Source: a virus
Direction: 5' to 3' (one strand)
IMG/VR virus record: IMGVR_UViG_3300002835_000653
Location: 1 to 33,131 of that record
DNA: 33,131 nucleotides
Shown: positions 24,692 through 31,574 of the stretch, piece after piece
How the letters are laid out: each line of letters begins with the position of its first letter
Numbering within the stretch: the stretch's first letter is position 1
Notes under the pieces: generated by a model
Told to the model about the DNA's origin: nothing
The model's input: the letters and a program-made list of their open reading frames with translations, nothing else
Databases searched by the model: none
Program-made: the position numbers and the translations under genes

Positions 24692-25477
24692 ATGGGTAGA
24701 GATATTGTAAAGAACCTTAAATTCAAAAAACATACTGGTAAGCACTTCGATCCAGAAAAATTTGCTCAATTACTTGATGAGGCGTATCGTAATACAAAAA
24801 GAGCAGATGGAGAAATGACAAAAAAATCATTTAGCCCAAGCTCTTTAGGTTACGGCCATGGAACCTGTCCAAGATATTGGTATATGGCTTTTTCTGGTGC
24901 TATGTTTATTGACGATAATGACGCAGTTGCCGTTGCCAATATGTCACAAGGAACACAGGCACACGAAAGACTTCAAAAGTTAATATCCACAATGCCTGAG
25001 TGGAAAGCGGAAGAAGAAGAGATTGTAAATGAGTATCCTCCAATTAGAGGATTTATAGATTTAATAATGGAATATGATGGCGAGACAGTCATTGGTGAAA
25101 TTAAAACAGCAAAGCAAGAAGTTTGGGATGGAAGGCAATCAGAGATGAAGCCAACACCCAACCACCTTCTACAGCTATTGACTTATATGAAACTTAAAAA
25201 AGCTAAAGAAGGATTTTTTCTATATGAGAATAAAAACACTCAGGAACTTATAGTAATTCCAATTTCCATGAATGAAAAAAATACTGAAATCATTGAGGAA
25301 GCATTTTTGTGGATGTGTGAAGTTTGGGATAATTTTAAAGACGGAGATCTTCCAATGAAGCCAGCAGGAGCAACAAAATCCAAAATGCCTTGCACTTATT
25401 GCCCTGTAAAAAAAGAATGTTACTCAGGACTAATTGGCACAGTTCAGATAGAGTCCTACAAGGTTCCTAAATTATGA
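24692..25477 (+). CDS. Cas4/RecB-family PD-(D/E)XK exonuclease with Fe-S cluster motif
   Basis: This 261-residue protein has the Cas4/RecB nuclease order: an early Cys (TCPRYWYM), the helix GTQAHERL, the metal-binding GFIDLIM, GEIKTA with the E-x-K pair, QLLTYMKL, and a C-terminal CTYCPVKKEC. One early and three late cysteines would hold a 4Fe-4S cluster. It should degrade or trim DNA ends during phage recombination or replication. There is no Cas1 or CRISPR array, so it is a phage nuclease, not part of a CRISPR system. It overlaps the next gene (ATGA). The first ten residues begin MGRDI, as does a 15-codon frame at 23311. Confidence 0.87.
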   Translation: MGRDIVKNLKFKKHTGKHFDPEKFAQLLDEAYRNTKRADGEMTKKSFSPSSLGYGHGTCPRYWYMAFSGAMFIDDNDAVAVANMSQGTQAHERLQKLISTMPEWKAEEEEIVNEYPPIRGFIDLIMEYDGETVIGEIKTAKQEVWDGRQSEMKPTPNHLLQLLTYMKLKKAKEGFFLYENKNTQELIVIPISMNEKNTEIIEEAFLWMCEVWDNFKDGDLPMKPAGATKSKMPCTYCPVKKECYSGLIGTVQIESYKVPKL

Positions 25478-25752
25478 TATGCCAAAACAAAGAATGCTCA
25501 CAAGAATTTGAGCCAAAAACTCACAATCAAAAATATCATAGCGATGAATGCTGCAGGATGGCTACAAATAAAAGGATTATGGAAAAGTATTACGAAAAAA
25601 AATCTATAAAAAATGGTCTTGTTCGAAATTGCAAAAAATGCAAAACTAAGTTAAGTAGATACAACAACTCAGATATTTGCTCTGTTTGTGAAAAAAATAT
25701 TATAGAGCATAGTAAAAAAATAATATGGAACTTGCTAAATGAACTTAGCTAG
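25474..25752 (+). CDS. Small protein with two zinc-binding knuckles
   Basis: This 92-residue protein starts in an ATGA overlap with the nuclease. The first knuckle is CQNKEC with a downstream H and C pair (YHSDECC), and the second is CKKC with CSVC about 15 residues later. The first half resembles a treble-clef type often seen in phage proteins; the second resembles a zinc ribbon. It overlaps the RuvC gene by 14 nt. Its place between a nuclease and a junction resolvase suggests DNA binding, which is inference. Confidence 0.65.
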   Translation: MICQNKECSQEFEPKTHNQKYHSDECCRMATNKRIMEKYYEKKSIKNGLVRNCKKCKTKLSRYNNSDICSVCEKNIIEHSKKIIWNLLNELS

Positions 25753-26305
25753 TTTAGTAAAATCAAAAGCAAATAGAGTACTTGGCATCGATGCCTCAAC
25801 TACATCTATAGCCTTTTGTTTAATGGAAAACTCAGTTCCAATTAAATGGGGGAAAATAAATTTAGCAGGACAAGATATTTATGAAAAAATATACAATGCT
25901 AAAGTTAGAATGAATTTAATGTTAAAAGAATTAAAGAGTGATTATATTGCCGTTGAGGGTGCGATACTTGTCAGATCACCAGATGCTGTGATAAAATTAT
26001 CTTATGTCTATGGGGTTGTTATTGCTGAGCTTATGTCTACTGGCGCTAAGGTTATTACCATTAGCCCATCCTCGTGGCAGGCATTCATTGGAAACAAGAA
26101 TCCAACAAAAGATGAAAAATCTATTATAAGATTAGAAAATCCTGGGTACGCAGAGTCTTGGTATAAAAATCAATTAAGAAATATGCGTAAGCAAAGAACT
26201 GTAGATTATTTTAATAATAAGTATAAACTAGAAATTAATGATTTTGATGTAGCTGATTCTTTTGGCATTGCGTACTACGCCAATAATGTATTGACAAAAA
26301 GATAG
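25739..26305 (+). CDS. RuvC-like Holliday junction resolvase
   Basis: This 188-residue protein has the RuvC/RNase-H-fold signature: D18 in VLGIDASTTS, E73 in YIAVEGAIL, and a C-terminal acidic pair in FDVADSFGIAYY (D170 and D173). It should cut four-way DNA junctions made during recombination and replication, probably before packaging. The length is near the family norm (about 170-190). The start overlaps the previous gene and has no clear ribosome-binding site, which fits coupling. A consensus promoter lies in its last codons. Confidence 0.88.
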   Translation: MNLASLVKSKANRVLGIDASTTSIAFCLMENSVPIKWGKINLAGQDIYEKIYNAKVRMNLMLKELKSDYIAVEGAILVRSPDAVIKLSYVYGVVIAELMSTGAKVITISPSSWQAFIGNKNPTKDEKSIIRLENPGYAESWYKNQLRNMRKQRTVDYFNNKYKLEINDFDVADSFGIAYYANNVLTKR

Positions 26306-26319
26306 GTTTTATCTATAAT
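26291..26319 (+). promoter_or_regulatory. Near-consensus sigma70 promoter overlapping a gene start
   Basis: TTGACA at 26291-26296, a 17-nt spacer and TATAAT at 26314-26319 form a perfect hexamer match. The dyad AGATA-GGTTT-TATCT (26300-26314) lies between them. The -10 overlaps the ATG of the small HTH gene (26318), so this promoter would start inside that gene and serve 26464 onward. Confidence 0.7.
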
Positions 26320-26464
26320 GAAACTATACCAAAGCAAAGAATGGCTATATCGAAGATACGTAGTTCAAAAAAAAAGTGTTACACAGATTGCTATTGAATG
26401 TAAAACCTCTGCTATGACCATACAGAGATATTTAACTAAGTTCGAGTTGATTAAGAGGAGATAA
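26318..26464 (+). CDS. 48-residue helix-turn-helix protein
   Basis: ATG at 26318 lies 12 nt after the resolvase stop, and the TAA overlaps the next ATG. The peptide reads as a homeodomain-like HTH: EWLYRRYVVQKKS, then TQIAIECKTSAMTIQRYL, then KFELIKRR. Such mini-HTH proteins are common in phages. A perfect -10 box spans its start codon, so it would be translated only from upstream readthrough transcripts and not from that promoter. It could be a small repressor of its own region, but no binding site is shown. Confidence 0.6.
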   Translation: MKLYQSKEWLYRRYVVQKKSVTQIAIECKTSAMTIQRYLTKFELIKRR

Positions 26465-26787
26465 TGCTTAAGCCAGTATATGAAGATGTAAAAAGCTTTA
26501 GCTGTCAGGATTTATATTTACGTTCAGTCGGAGCGCCAGCTGGAATGAAAATATGGGATGCCTGTCATGAAATTGCACACATGCTAATTGAAAAAAATAT
26601 TTCATACGGTAATTCAGCCCTTGAGCCTGCAAGAATATTTTCAACGGCGGATTCTAAAGAGCAATTAAAGGTCAGAATTGATGATAAATTGAATAGAGTA
26701 AGAAACAATAAAGGTTTTGCTGGGGATAATGACATAGATGATTTAATTGGATACTTGATATTATATAAAATAGCTAATTCTAATTGA
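26464..26787 (+). CDS. Nmad1/DUF1599-like protein, possible nucleotide-modification factor
   Basis: This 107-residue protein begins after GAGGAG (TAATG overlap). The core DACHEIAHMLIEKNISYGNSA, read as DACHEIAHML and EKNISYGNSA, then RIFSTADSKEQL, RIDDKLNRV and DIDDLIGYLILYKI resemble the nucleotide-modification-associated domain Nmad1 (DUF1599), often found in phages near DNA-modification genes. The exact biochemical role of the family is not settled. A carbamoyltransferase is encoded about 3 kb downstream, so a shared DNA-modification pathway is possible. Family call is moderately strong. Confidence 0.7.
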   Translation: MLKPVYEDVKSFSCQDLYLRSVGAPAGMKIWDACHEIAHMLIEKNISYGNSALEPARIFSTADSKEQLKVRIDDKLNRVRNNKGFAGDNDIDDLIGYLILYKIANSN

Positions 26788-26812
26788 CATTTCAGTCAAC
26801 TAAAAGTATACT
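26784..26812 (+). promoter_or_regulatory. Strong promoter before the terminase genes, near-leaderless
   Basis: TTGACA at 26784-26789, a 17-nt spacer and TATACT at 26807-26812. The ATG at 26821 is 8 nt downstream of the -10, and no ribosome-binding site precedes it, so a leaderless or very short-leader mRNA is predicted. TTGAC-ATTTCA-GTCAA (26784-26799) forms a dyad on the -35, similar in layout to that at 10882. Confidence 0.7.
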
Positions 26813-26820
26813 TATGACAT

Positions 26821-27357
26821 ATGGAAATTGAATTATCTGATCATTTTGATCGAATGAATAAAGTAGTTGAAGAACTTTTAAAAGGAAGTAATCCTACTCA
26901 AATATCTTCATTGACTGGCTTTAAAAGAGCTGAGGTCGTTGAGTATATAGACGAGTGGAAAGCTGTTGTTAGGAATGATTCTACTTCTAGAGAAAGAGCC
27001 AAAGAAGCTGTGTCTGGCGCAGACCAACACTATGCAATGCTTATTAAAGAAGCTTGGAAAACTGTAGACGATGCAGATCAGCAAGGTCAATTAAACGTAA
27101 AGGCTACTGCGCTAAAGTTAATTGCCGACATAGAGACAAAAAGAATTGCAATGTTGCAGCAAATTGGATTGCTAGATAATCAAGAAATTGCAGATCAAAT
27201 TGCAGAAACCGAAAGAAAACAAGATGTTTTAGTTTCAATATTAAGGGATGTTGCGAAGGACTACCCAGACATAAGAAGAGAAATTATGAAAAGACTTTCG
27301 CAAATAACTGGAGTGGTTGAACCTATAGAGATAATAGAGTCCAAGAATGTCATTTGA
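26821..27357 (+). CDS. Probable terminase small subunit
   Basis: This 178-residue protein lies immediately upstream of the large terminase and overlaps it by 11 nt. Residues about 16-45 form an HTH-like segment (VVEELLKGSNPTQISSLTG, then FKRAEVVEYI). The rest is helical with Gln/Glu-rich heptads (IETKRIAMLQQIGLL), suitable for oligomerisation. These features match small terminase subunits that recognise phage DNA for packaging. The sequence itself is not one I can match closely, so the call rests on position, size and HTH. Confidence 0.7.
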   Translation: MEIELSDHFDRMNKVVEELLKGSNPTQISSLTGFKRAEVVEYIDEWKAVVRNDSTSRERAKEAVSGADQHYAMLIKEAWKTVDDADQQGQLNVKATALKLIADIETKRIAMLQQIGLLDNQEIADQIAETERKQDVLVSILRDVAKDYPDIRREIMKRLSQITGVVEPIEIIESKNVI

Positions 27358-29146
27358 TTTTTCTGATATCATCGACATGCTTGATGGCGAAGAGTTTGAT
27401 GAAAAGCCAGTATCGCTAAGAGATTTTGTAACTAATGAAAAATATCTAGGTCTACCAGAACTTTCAGAATATCAATACACATTAATTGAAAAAAGCTCAC
27501 AGGTGTATAAAGAGTCTACTTTAATAAAACTTTTTGGAGAAGAAGAAGGACATAGAATGTTTAAGCAAACTGCCAACGAGGTAGTTGCTCAGCTAGGAAA
27601 AGGATCTGGAAAAGACTACTGCTCAACAATTGCAGTTTCGTATATTGTATATCTATTGCTTTGCTTAAAAGACCCAGCGTCTTATTACGGAAAACCTCCT
27701 GGCGATTCAATAGACATTATCAATATTGCCATTAACGCCCAGCAAGCAAGCAACGTATTCTTTAAAGGGTTTAGAACTAGAATTGACAAATCCCCATGGT
27801 TTGTTGGAAAATACTCTGAAAAAGCTTCTGAAATAAAATTTAATAAAAATATAACCGTACACTCTGGACACTCTGAGCGTGAGGCTTGGGAAGGCTATAA
27901 CGTAATAGTAGTTATCCTAGATGAGATATCTGGATTTAGTGTTGAAAATACTACTGGGCATGAGCAGGCAAAAACAGGAAGCCTTATTTATGAAATGTAT
28001 CGTGCTTCCGTAGACTCTAGATTTCCAGACTATGGCAAGGTAATTTTGCTATCTTTTCCAAGATATAAAAATGACTACATCCAGCAAAGATATGATGATG
28101 TTGTGGCAGACAAAGAAGTTGTAGTTAGATCTCATAGATTTAAATTAGAAAAAGATCTACCAGATGGAACTGCGGGTAATGAATTTGATATAGAGTGGGA
28201 AGAAGATAATATTATTTCTTATAAGTACCCAGGAATGTACGCACTTCGAAGGCCAACATGGGAAGTTAATCCTACAAGAAGTATAGAGGATTTCAAAATA
28301 GCTTTTTACAAGAATGCACCAGATGCTCTTGGAAGATTTGCATGTATGCCTTCAGAAGCAATAGATGCATTTTTTAAATCAAGAGAAAAAATTGAAAAAT
28401 CATTTAGTAATTTAGGAGTAGCTGTAGATCAATTTGGAAGATTTGAAGATTGGTTTGCACCAGATCCAGATAAAGAATATTTTATTCATGTTGACCTTGC
28501 TCAAAAGCACGATCATTGTGCTGTTGCAATGTCTCACGTTCAAAAATGGGTTAATATAAAAGTAACAGATACATATTCTCAGCCTGCACCAATAGTTGAA
28601 GTAGATGCCGTAAGATTTTGGACGCCAACTCCAGATAAATCAGTAGACTTTACTGAAGTTAAAGATTATATATTGTCTTTAAAAACTAAAGGATTTAAAA
28701 TAAGGCTATGCACTTTTGATAGATGGAATTCACATGACATGATGCAGCAATTAAAGCAGTATGGAATAAACACAGAGTTGTTATCTGTTGCTAAAAAACA
28801 TTACGATGATATGGCAATGGTGGTTCTAGAAGAAAGATTAAAAGGACCACACATTCCTTTGCTTATAGATGAATTGCTACAACTAAGAATTATGAGGGAT
28901 AAGGTAGACCATCCAAGAAAAGGATCAAAAGATTTAGCAGATGCTGTTTGTGGTTCAATATTTAATGCTATATCTCATACAAGGTTTGATACAAATCAAG
29001 AAATAAAAATACATAACTATGAGTCAATGAGTTATGATAATGATTTTGGAGTTACAAAAGAAGAAGAGTACGTTCAAAATATGATAAGAGCTCCCCGAAT
29101 ACCACAAGAGCTCAAGGAAGCAATGGATAGGATGATGATAATATGA
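27347..29146 (+). CDS. Terminase large subunit
   Basis: This 599-residue protein has an ATPase N-terminal half: Walker A GKGSGKD at 84-90 (Asp at the last position, as in some actinophage terminases) and Walker B VIVVILDEISG at 186-196. The nuclease half has D383 in FIHVDLAQKHD and D532 in KDLADAVCG, acidic residues of the RNase-H-like fold. It should translocate and cut DNA during head packaging. The start overlaps the small-subunit stop. Length is within the usual range (about 450-650). Packaging genes in the order small then large match most tailed phages. Confidence 0.93.
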   Translation: MSFDFSDIIDMLDGEEFDEKPVSLRDFVTNEKYLGLPELSEYQYTLIEKSSQVYKESTLIKLFGEEEGHRMFKQTANEVVAQLGKGSGKDYCSTIAVSYIVYLLLCLKDPASYYGKPPGDSIDIINIAINAQQASNVFFKGFRTRIDKSPWFVGKYSEKASEIKFNKNITVHSGHSEREAWEGYNVIVVILDEISGFSVENTTGHEQAKTGSLIYEMYRASVDSRFPDYGKVILLSFPRYKNDYIQQRYDDVVADKEVVVRSHRFKLEKDLPDGTAGNEFDIEWEEDNIISYKYPGMYALRRPTWEVNPTRSIEDFKIAFYKNAPDALGRFACMPSEAIDAFFKSREKIEKSFSNLGVAVDQFGRFEDWFAPDPDKEYFIHVDLAQKHDHCAVAMSHVQKWVNIKVTDTYSQPAPIVEVDAVRFWTPTPDKSVDFTEVKDYILSLKTKGFKIRLCTFDRWNSHDMMQQLKQYGINTELLSVAKKHYDDMAMVVLEERLKGPHIPLLIDELLQLRIMRDKVDHPRKGSKDLADAVCGSIFNAISHTRFDTNQEIKIHNYESMSYDNDFGVTKEEEYVQNMIRAPRIPQELKEAMDRMMII

Positions 29147-29382
29147 GCATGTATCAAGAAAAAGCAAAAGAATGTATATGTTGTGGAAAGCATGTTCCGC
29201 TTCCTATTGTTCTTAAAGACTACAATGGTGTAAAGGTTTGTCCAACAACTTATTACAATATAAAAGAATATTCCCGTATCTGGACCAGCATTGGATCAAG
29301 ACCCACAGGAGGTATTAGAAAGCATTTTTCGGAATATGTACAATCTTTAGTTGAAATAGAAAAAAGCAATGAATCTGTTTGA
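29143..29382 (+). CDS. Small zinc-binding protein after terminase
   Basis: This 79-residue protein starts in an ATGA overlap with the terminase. An early CICCGKH knuckle and a later C (VCPTTYY) suggest one zinc site, and the rest is helical (IKEYSRIWTSIG, then HFSEYVQSLVEIEK). Its stop overlaps the next start. It recalls small accessory proteins next to terminases, but the function is not known. Zinc binding is inferred from the Cys/His spacing. Confidence 0.6.
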   Translation: MSMYQEKAKECICCGKHVPLPIVLKDYNGVKVCPTTYYNIKEYSRIWTSIGSRPTGGIRKHFSEYVQSLVEIEKSNESV

Positions 29383-29698
29383 AGAAGATGACTCTGCTTT
29401 GTTTAAACACTATGTGGAAATTGGTGCAATAGATTTTGTTGGAGTAGAAAAAAATGGCGAAGCCATTTATAAAGTAAATGAAATTGCTAAAGACATTGCT
29501 CCAGAATTATGGAAAGCTCATACAGATTACATTGATGAAACATTAATTGGGCTATACAAAGAAAATTTAATTTCTGTTTCCTATAACGAAAATCTAGAAG
29601 CTACTTTTAGCGCAACCCCAGAAGGCTTAAGGCGTTTAAAAAAACACTACGGAATTGTTCCAGAAAGAGATTCTAAAGATGATAATTCTTGGGGTTAA
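29369..29698 (+). CDS. Small, probably winged-helix-like protein
   Basis: This 109-residue protein overlaps the previous gene by 14 nt and the next by 20 nt. It is acidic with a helix-strand layout (AIDFVGVEKNGEAIYKV, then helix, then ATFSATPEGLRRLKK), which could be a winged helix. No catalytic motif, signal or membrane segment is visible. I recognise similar genes only as hypotheticals near phage terminases. Any packaging or regulatory role is inference. Confidence 0.6.
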   Translation: MNLFEEDDSALFKHYVEIGAIDFVGVEKNGEAIYKVNEIAKDIAPELWKAHTDYIDETLIGLYKENLISVSYNENLEATFSATPEGLRRLKKHYGIVPERDSKDDNSWG

Positions 29699-31100
29699 CG
29701 AAACCTCACACGATGCTTCTGTTTCTTTAATAGAAAATGGAAAAATTATTTTTGCGGGACACGCAGAAAGATATAGCAAGCAAAAGAATGATTGGTATAT
29801 CAATGATAGTTTAGTTAATGATGCTTTGTCATATGGTGCACCTGATGCTATAGCTTACTACGAGAAACCCTTTCTAAAGGCCTCTAGGCTATTTTTAAAG
29901 GGTGGTGTAGGGGACTGGAAGCCAAGGTTTAATATAGAAGGTATCCCAAGAAAATCATTTAGCCATCATTACTCACACGCATGTGCTGGATATTATACAA
30001 GTAGCTTTTCTGACGCAGCAATTGTAGTTTTAGATTCAATTGGTGAATATAATACTTCTACTATTTGGGTAGGAGAAGGTGAAAAAATAAAATTAAAATT
30101 TAAACAAAATTACCCAGTAAGCTTTGGATTATTTTACTCAGCCTTTACCCAGTTGGTCGGGCTTATGCCAAATCAAGAAGAGTATATTATGATGGGGATG
30201 GCGGCCTACGGAGATTGGACAAAGTATTATAAGCAAGTAGATAATTATTTTCCTAGATATGATAAACAAAAATACAATTTTCACAAAGGAATTACTGATT
30301 GGGGATGGGTTTCAGAGCAGGACAAGTTTGATATTGCGGCAGCAGTTCAGGTAGTTTACGAACAAAGACTTATAGACTTTATGCGGCATGCAAAAAGTTT
30401 AACGAAAAAGAAAAATTTAGTTTTTATGGGAGGCTGTGCGCTAAACTGCTCAGCAAATACTAAGTTGTGGGAAATATTTAATGATGTGTGGATAATGCCT
30501 AACCCAGGAGATTCTGGAAGTTCTTTAGGTGCAGCAGCGGCTCTTTATGGAAAGCATTTAGATTGGCAGACTCCATACCTAGGATACGATTTGGGCGGGG
30601 AGTACCCAGTCAACAAAATAATTAAAGGTTTAGCTGACAACAAAATAGTTGCAGTTGCCTCTGGAAGAGCAGAGTTTGGTCCAAGGGCTTTGGGAAACAG
30701 AAGCATACTTGCAGACCCAAGAGATCCAGACATAAAAAACAAAGTAAATTTAATAAAAAAAAGAGAATCATTTAGGCCTTTTGCCCCAGTTGTGATGGAA
30801 GAGCATGCCAACAAATGGTTTGATATTAATTTTAGTTCTCCGTATATGCAATACGCAGTTAAATGTTTAAGGCCAGACATAATACCGTCTGTTGTGCATG
30901 CTGATGGCACATCTAGGATTCAGACGGTTAATAAAAATCAGCACCCAGGTCTTTACGAAGTACTACAGAAATGGCTGGATCTAACTGGGGTTCCAATTTT
31001 ATTAAATACTAGCTTAAATGTTAAAGGCCAGCCTTTAATTAATGACGAAAAAGACATATCGGAATGGGAAAAATATTACCAACATCAAATAATTTCATAG
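29679..31100 (+). CDS. Carbamoyltransferase of the NodU/CmcH/TobZ family
   Basis: The start at ATG 29679 (AGAAAGAG upstream) gives 473 residues. The family blocks are present in order: GVNETSHDASVSLIENG, HHYSHA (H96, H97, H100, the metal-binding region of the Kae1-like fold), VVLDSIGE, MGMAAYG, MGGCALNCSAN, the GPRALGNRS block from 334, FRPFAPVVM and VPILLNTSLNVKGQP. Such enzymes use carbamoyl phosphate and ATP to carbamoylate a hydroxyl on antibiotics, sugars or, in some phages, modified cytosine. It is shorter than the usual 540-600 residues, mostly between blocks. Overlap with the previous gene by 20 nt ties it to the terminase operon. The substrate cannot be read from sequence. Confidence 0.9.
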   Translation: MIILGVNETSHDASVSLIENGKIIFAGHAERYSKQKNDWYINDSLVNDALSYGAPDAIAYYEKPFLKASRLFLKGGVGDWKPRFNIEGIPRKSFSHHYSHACAGYYTSSFSDAAIVVLDSIGEYNTSTIWVGEGEKIKLKFKQNYPVSFGLFYSAFTQLVGLMPNQEEYIMMGMAAYGDWTKYYKQVDNYFPRYDKQKYNFHKGITDWGWVSEQDKFDIAAAVQVVYEQRLIDFMRHAKSLTKKKNLVFMGGCALNCSANTKLWEIFNDVWIMPNPGDSGSSLGAAAALYGKHLDWQTPYLGYDLGGEYPVNKIIKGLADNKIVAVASGRAEFGPRALGNRSILADPRDPDIKNKVNLIKKRESFRPFAPVVMEEHANKWFDINFSSPYMQYAVKCLRPDIIPSVVHADGTSRIQTVNKNQHPGLYEVLQKWLDLTGVPILLNTSLNVKGQPLINDEKDISEWEKYYQHQIIS

Positions 31101-31109
31101 TGGTATAAT
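31101..31109 (+). promoter_or_regulatory. Extended -10 promoter of TipAS-oxygenase-monooxygenase unit, predicted leaderless
   Basis: TGGTATAAT starts on the base after the carbamoyltransferase stop. The hexamer (31104-31109) ends 6 nt before the ATG at 31116. No ribosome-binding site is present and no good -35 is seen. The same TGGTATAAT-6-ATG layout occurs at 3289-3304. Confidence 0.55.
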
Positions 31110-31115
31110 GGGTAT

Positions 31116-31574
31116 ATGTTGATACATAAGGGAAAATGGATAAAAAAAGCTGAAGACGTTACTTGCTCTATGCTTTGGAAAGAATGGTCTTCTGGTTTCC
31201 CTGATGATCCGTTGGTTTTAATAGCAAAAGAAAGAATTTCAAAATACACCAGAGAAGACTGGGACGAAATGATTAAAGAAGCACACGAATTAAACGCATA
31301 TCTTGCAGAGTGTATTAATAATAAAGTGCCAGTAGAAGACCCTAAAGCAGAGCATGGATGGGATATGTTTGTAGATCATTTTGTTAAATGGTTTTTCCCA
31401 GTAAATGAAGAGTATTTAATAAGACTTAGATTACAAACTCAAGTAAATAAAAAATATGCTTTATTTTTTGAAAAGCAAGCCCCAGGACTAAACTCATACC
31501 TTTTGAAATGCTCTAAAGCTTATGCTTATAAAAGAAAAGATGCCTGGGATAGTTTGTCGACAAATAAAATATGA
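31116..31574 (+). CDS. Stand-alone TipAS-like ligand-binding protein
   Basis: This 152-residue protein has, at about 45-140, the TipAS pattern (drug-binding domain of MerR-family TipA/AlbA): helix EMIKEAHELNAYL, Pro-containing turn KVPVEDP, helix MFVDHFVKWFFP, EEYLIRLRLQTQV, KYALFFEKQAPGLNSYL and KAYA. In TipAS this globin-like fold binds large peptide antibiotics; in TipA it follows a MerR HTH, which is absent here. Cysteines are C17, C66 and C132; whether any equals the reactive TipAS Cys is unknown. It starts leaderless after an extended -10 and is coupled to the downstream oxygenase (4-nt overlap). Family call is by pattern only. Confidence 0.65.
   Translation: MLIHKGKWIKKAEDVTCSMLWKEWSSGFPDDPLVLIAKERISKYTREDWDEMIKEAHELNAYLAECINNKVPVEDPKAEHGWDMFVDHFVKWFFPVNEEYLIRLRLQTQVNKKYALFFEKQAPGLNSYLLKCSKAYAYKRKDAWDSLSTNKI

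Noticed and set aside
24692-25477. CRISPR adaptation module because of Cas4-like nuclease
   Set aside because: No Cas1, Cas2 or repeat array is present; phages often carry Cas4-like nucleases for recombination.
29655-29678. Earlier start for the carbamoyltransferase
   Set aside because: The family starts around MIILGVNETSH; 29679 has AGAAAGAG upstream.
30545-30910. Antisense 121-codon frame
   Set aside because: Lies within the well-conserved carbamoyltransferase, has no protein-like pattern, and no gene is found on the minus strand.
29679-31100. TsaD/Kae1 tRNA-modification enzyme
   Set aside because: Blocks GPRALGNRS, FRPFAPVV and LLNTSLNVKGQP are specific to NodU/CmcH-type carbamoyltransferases.
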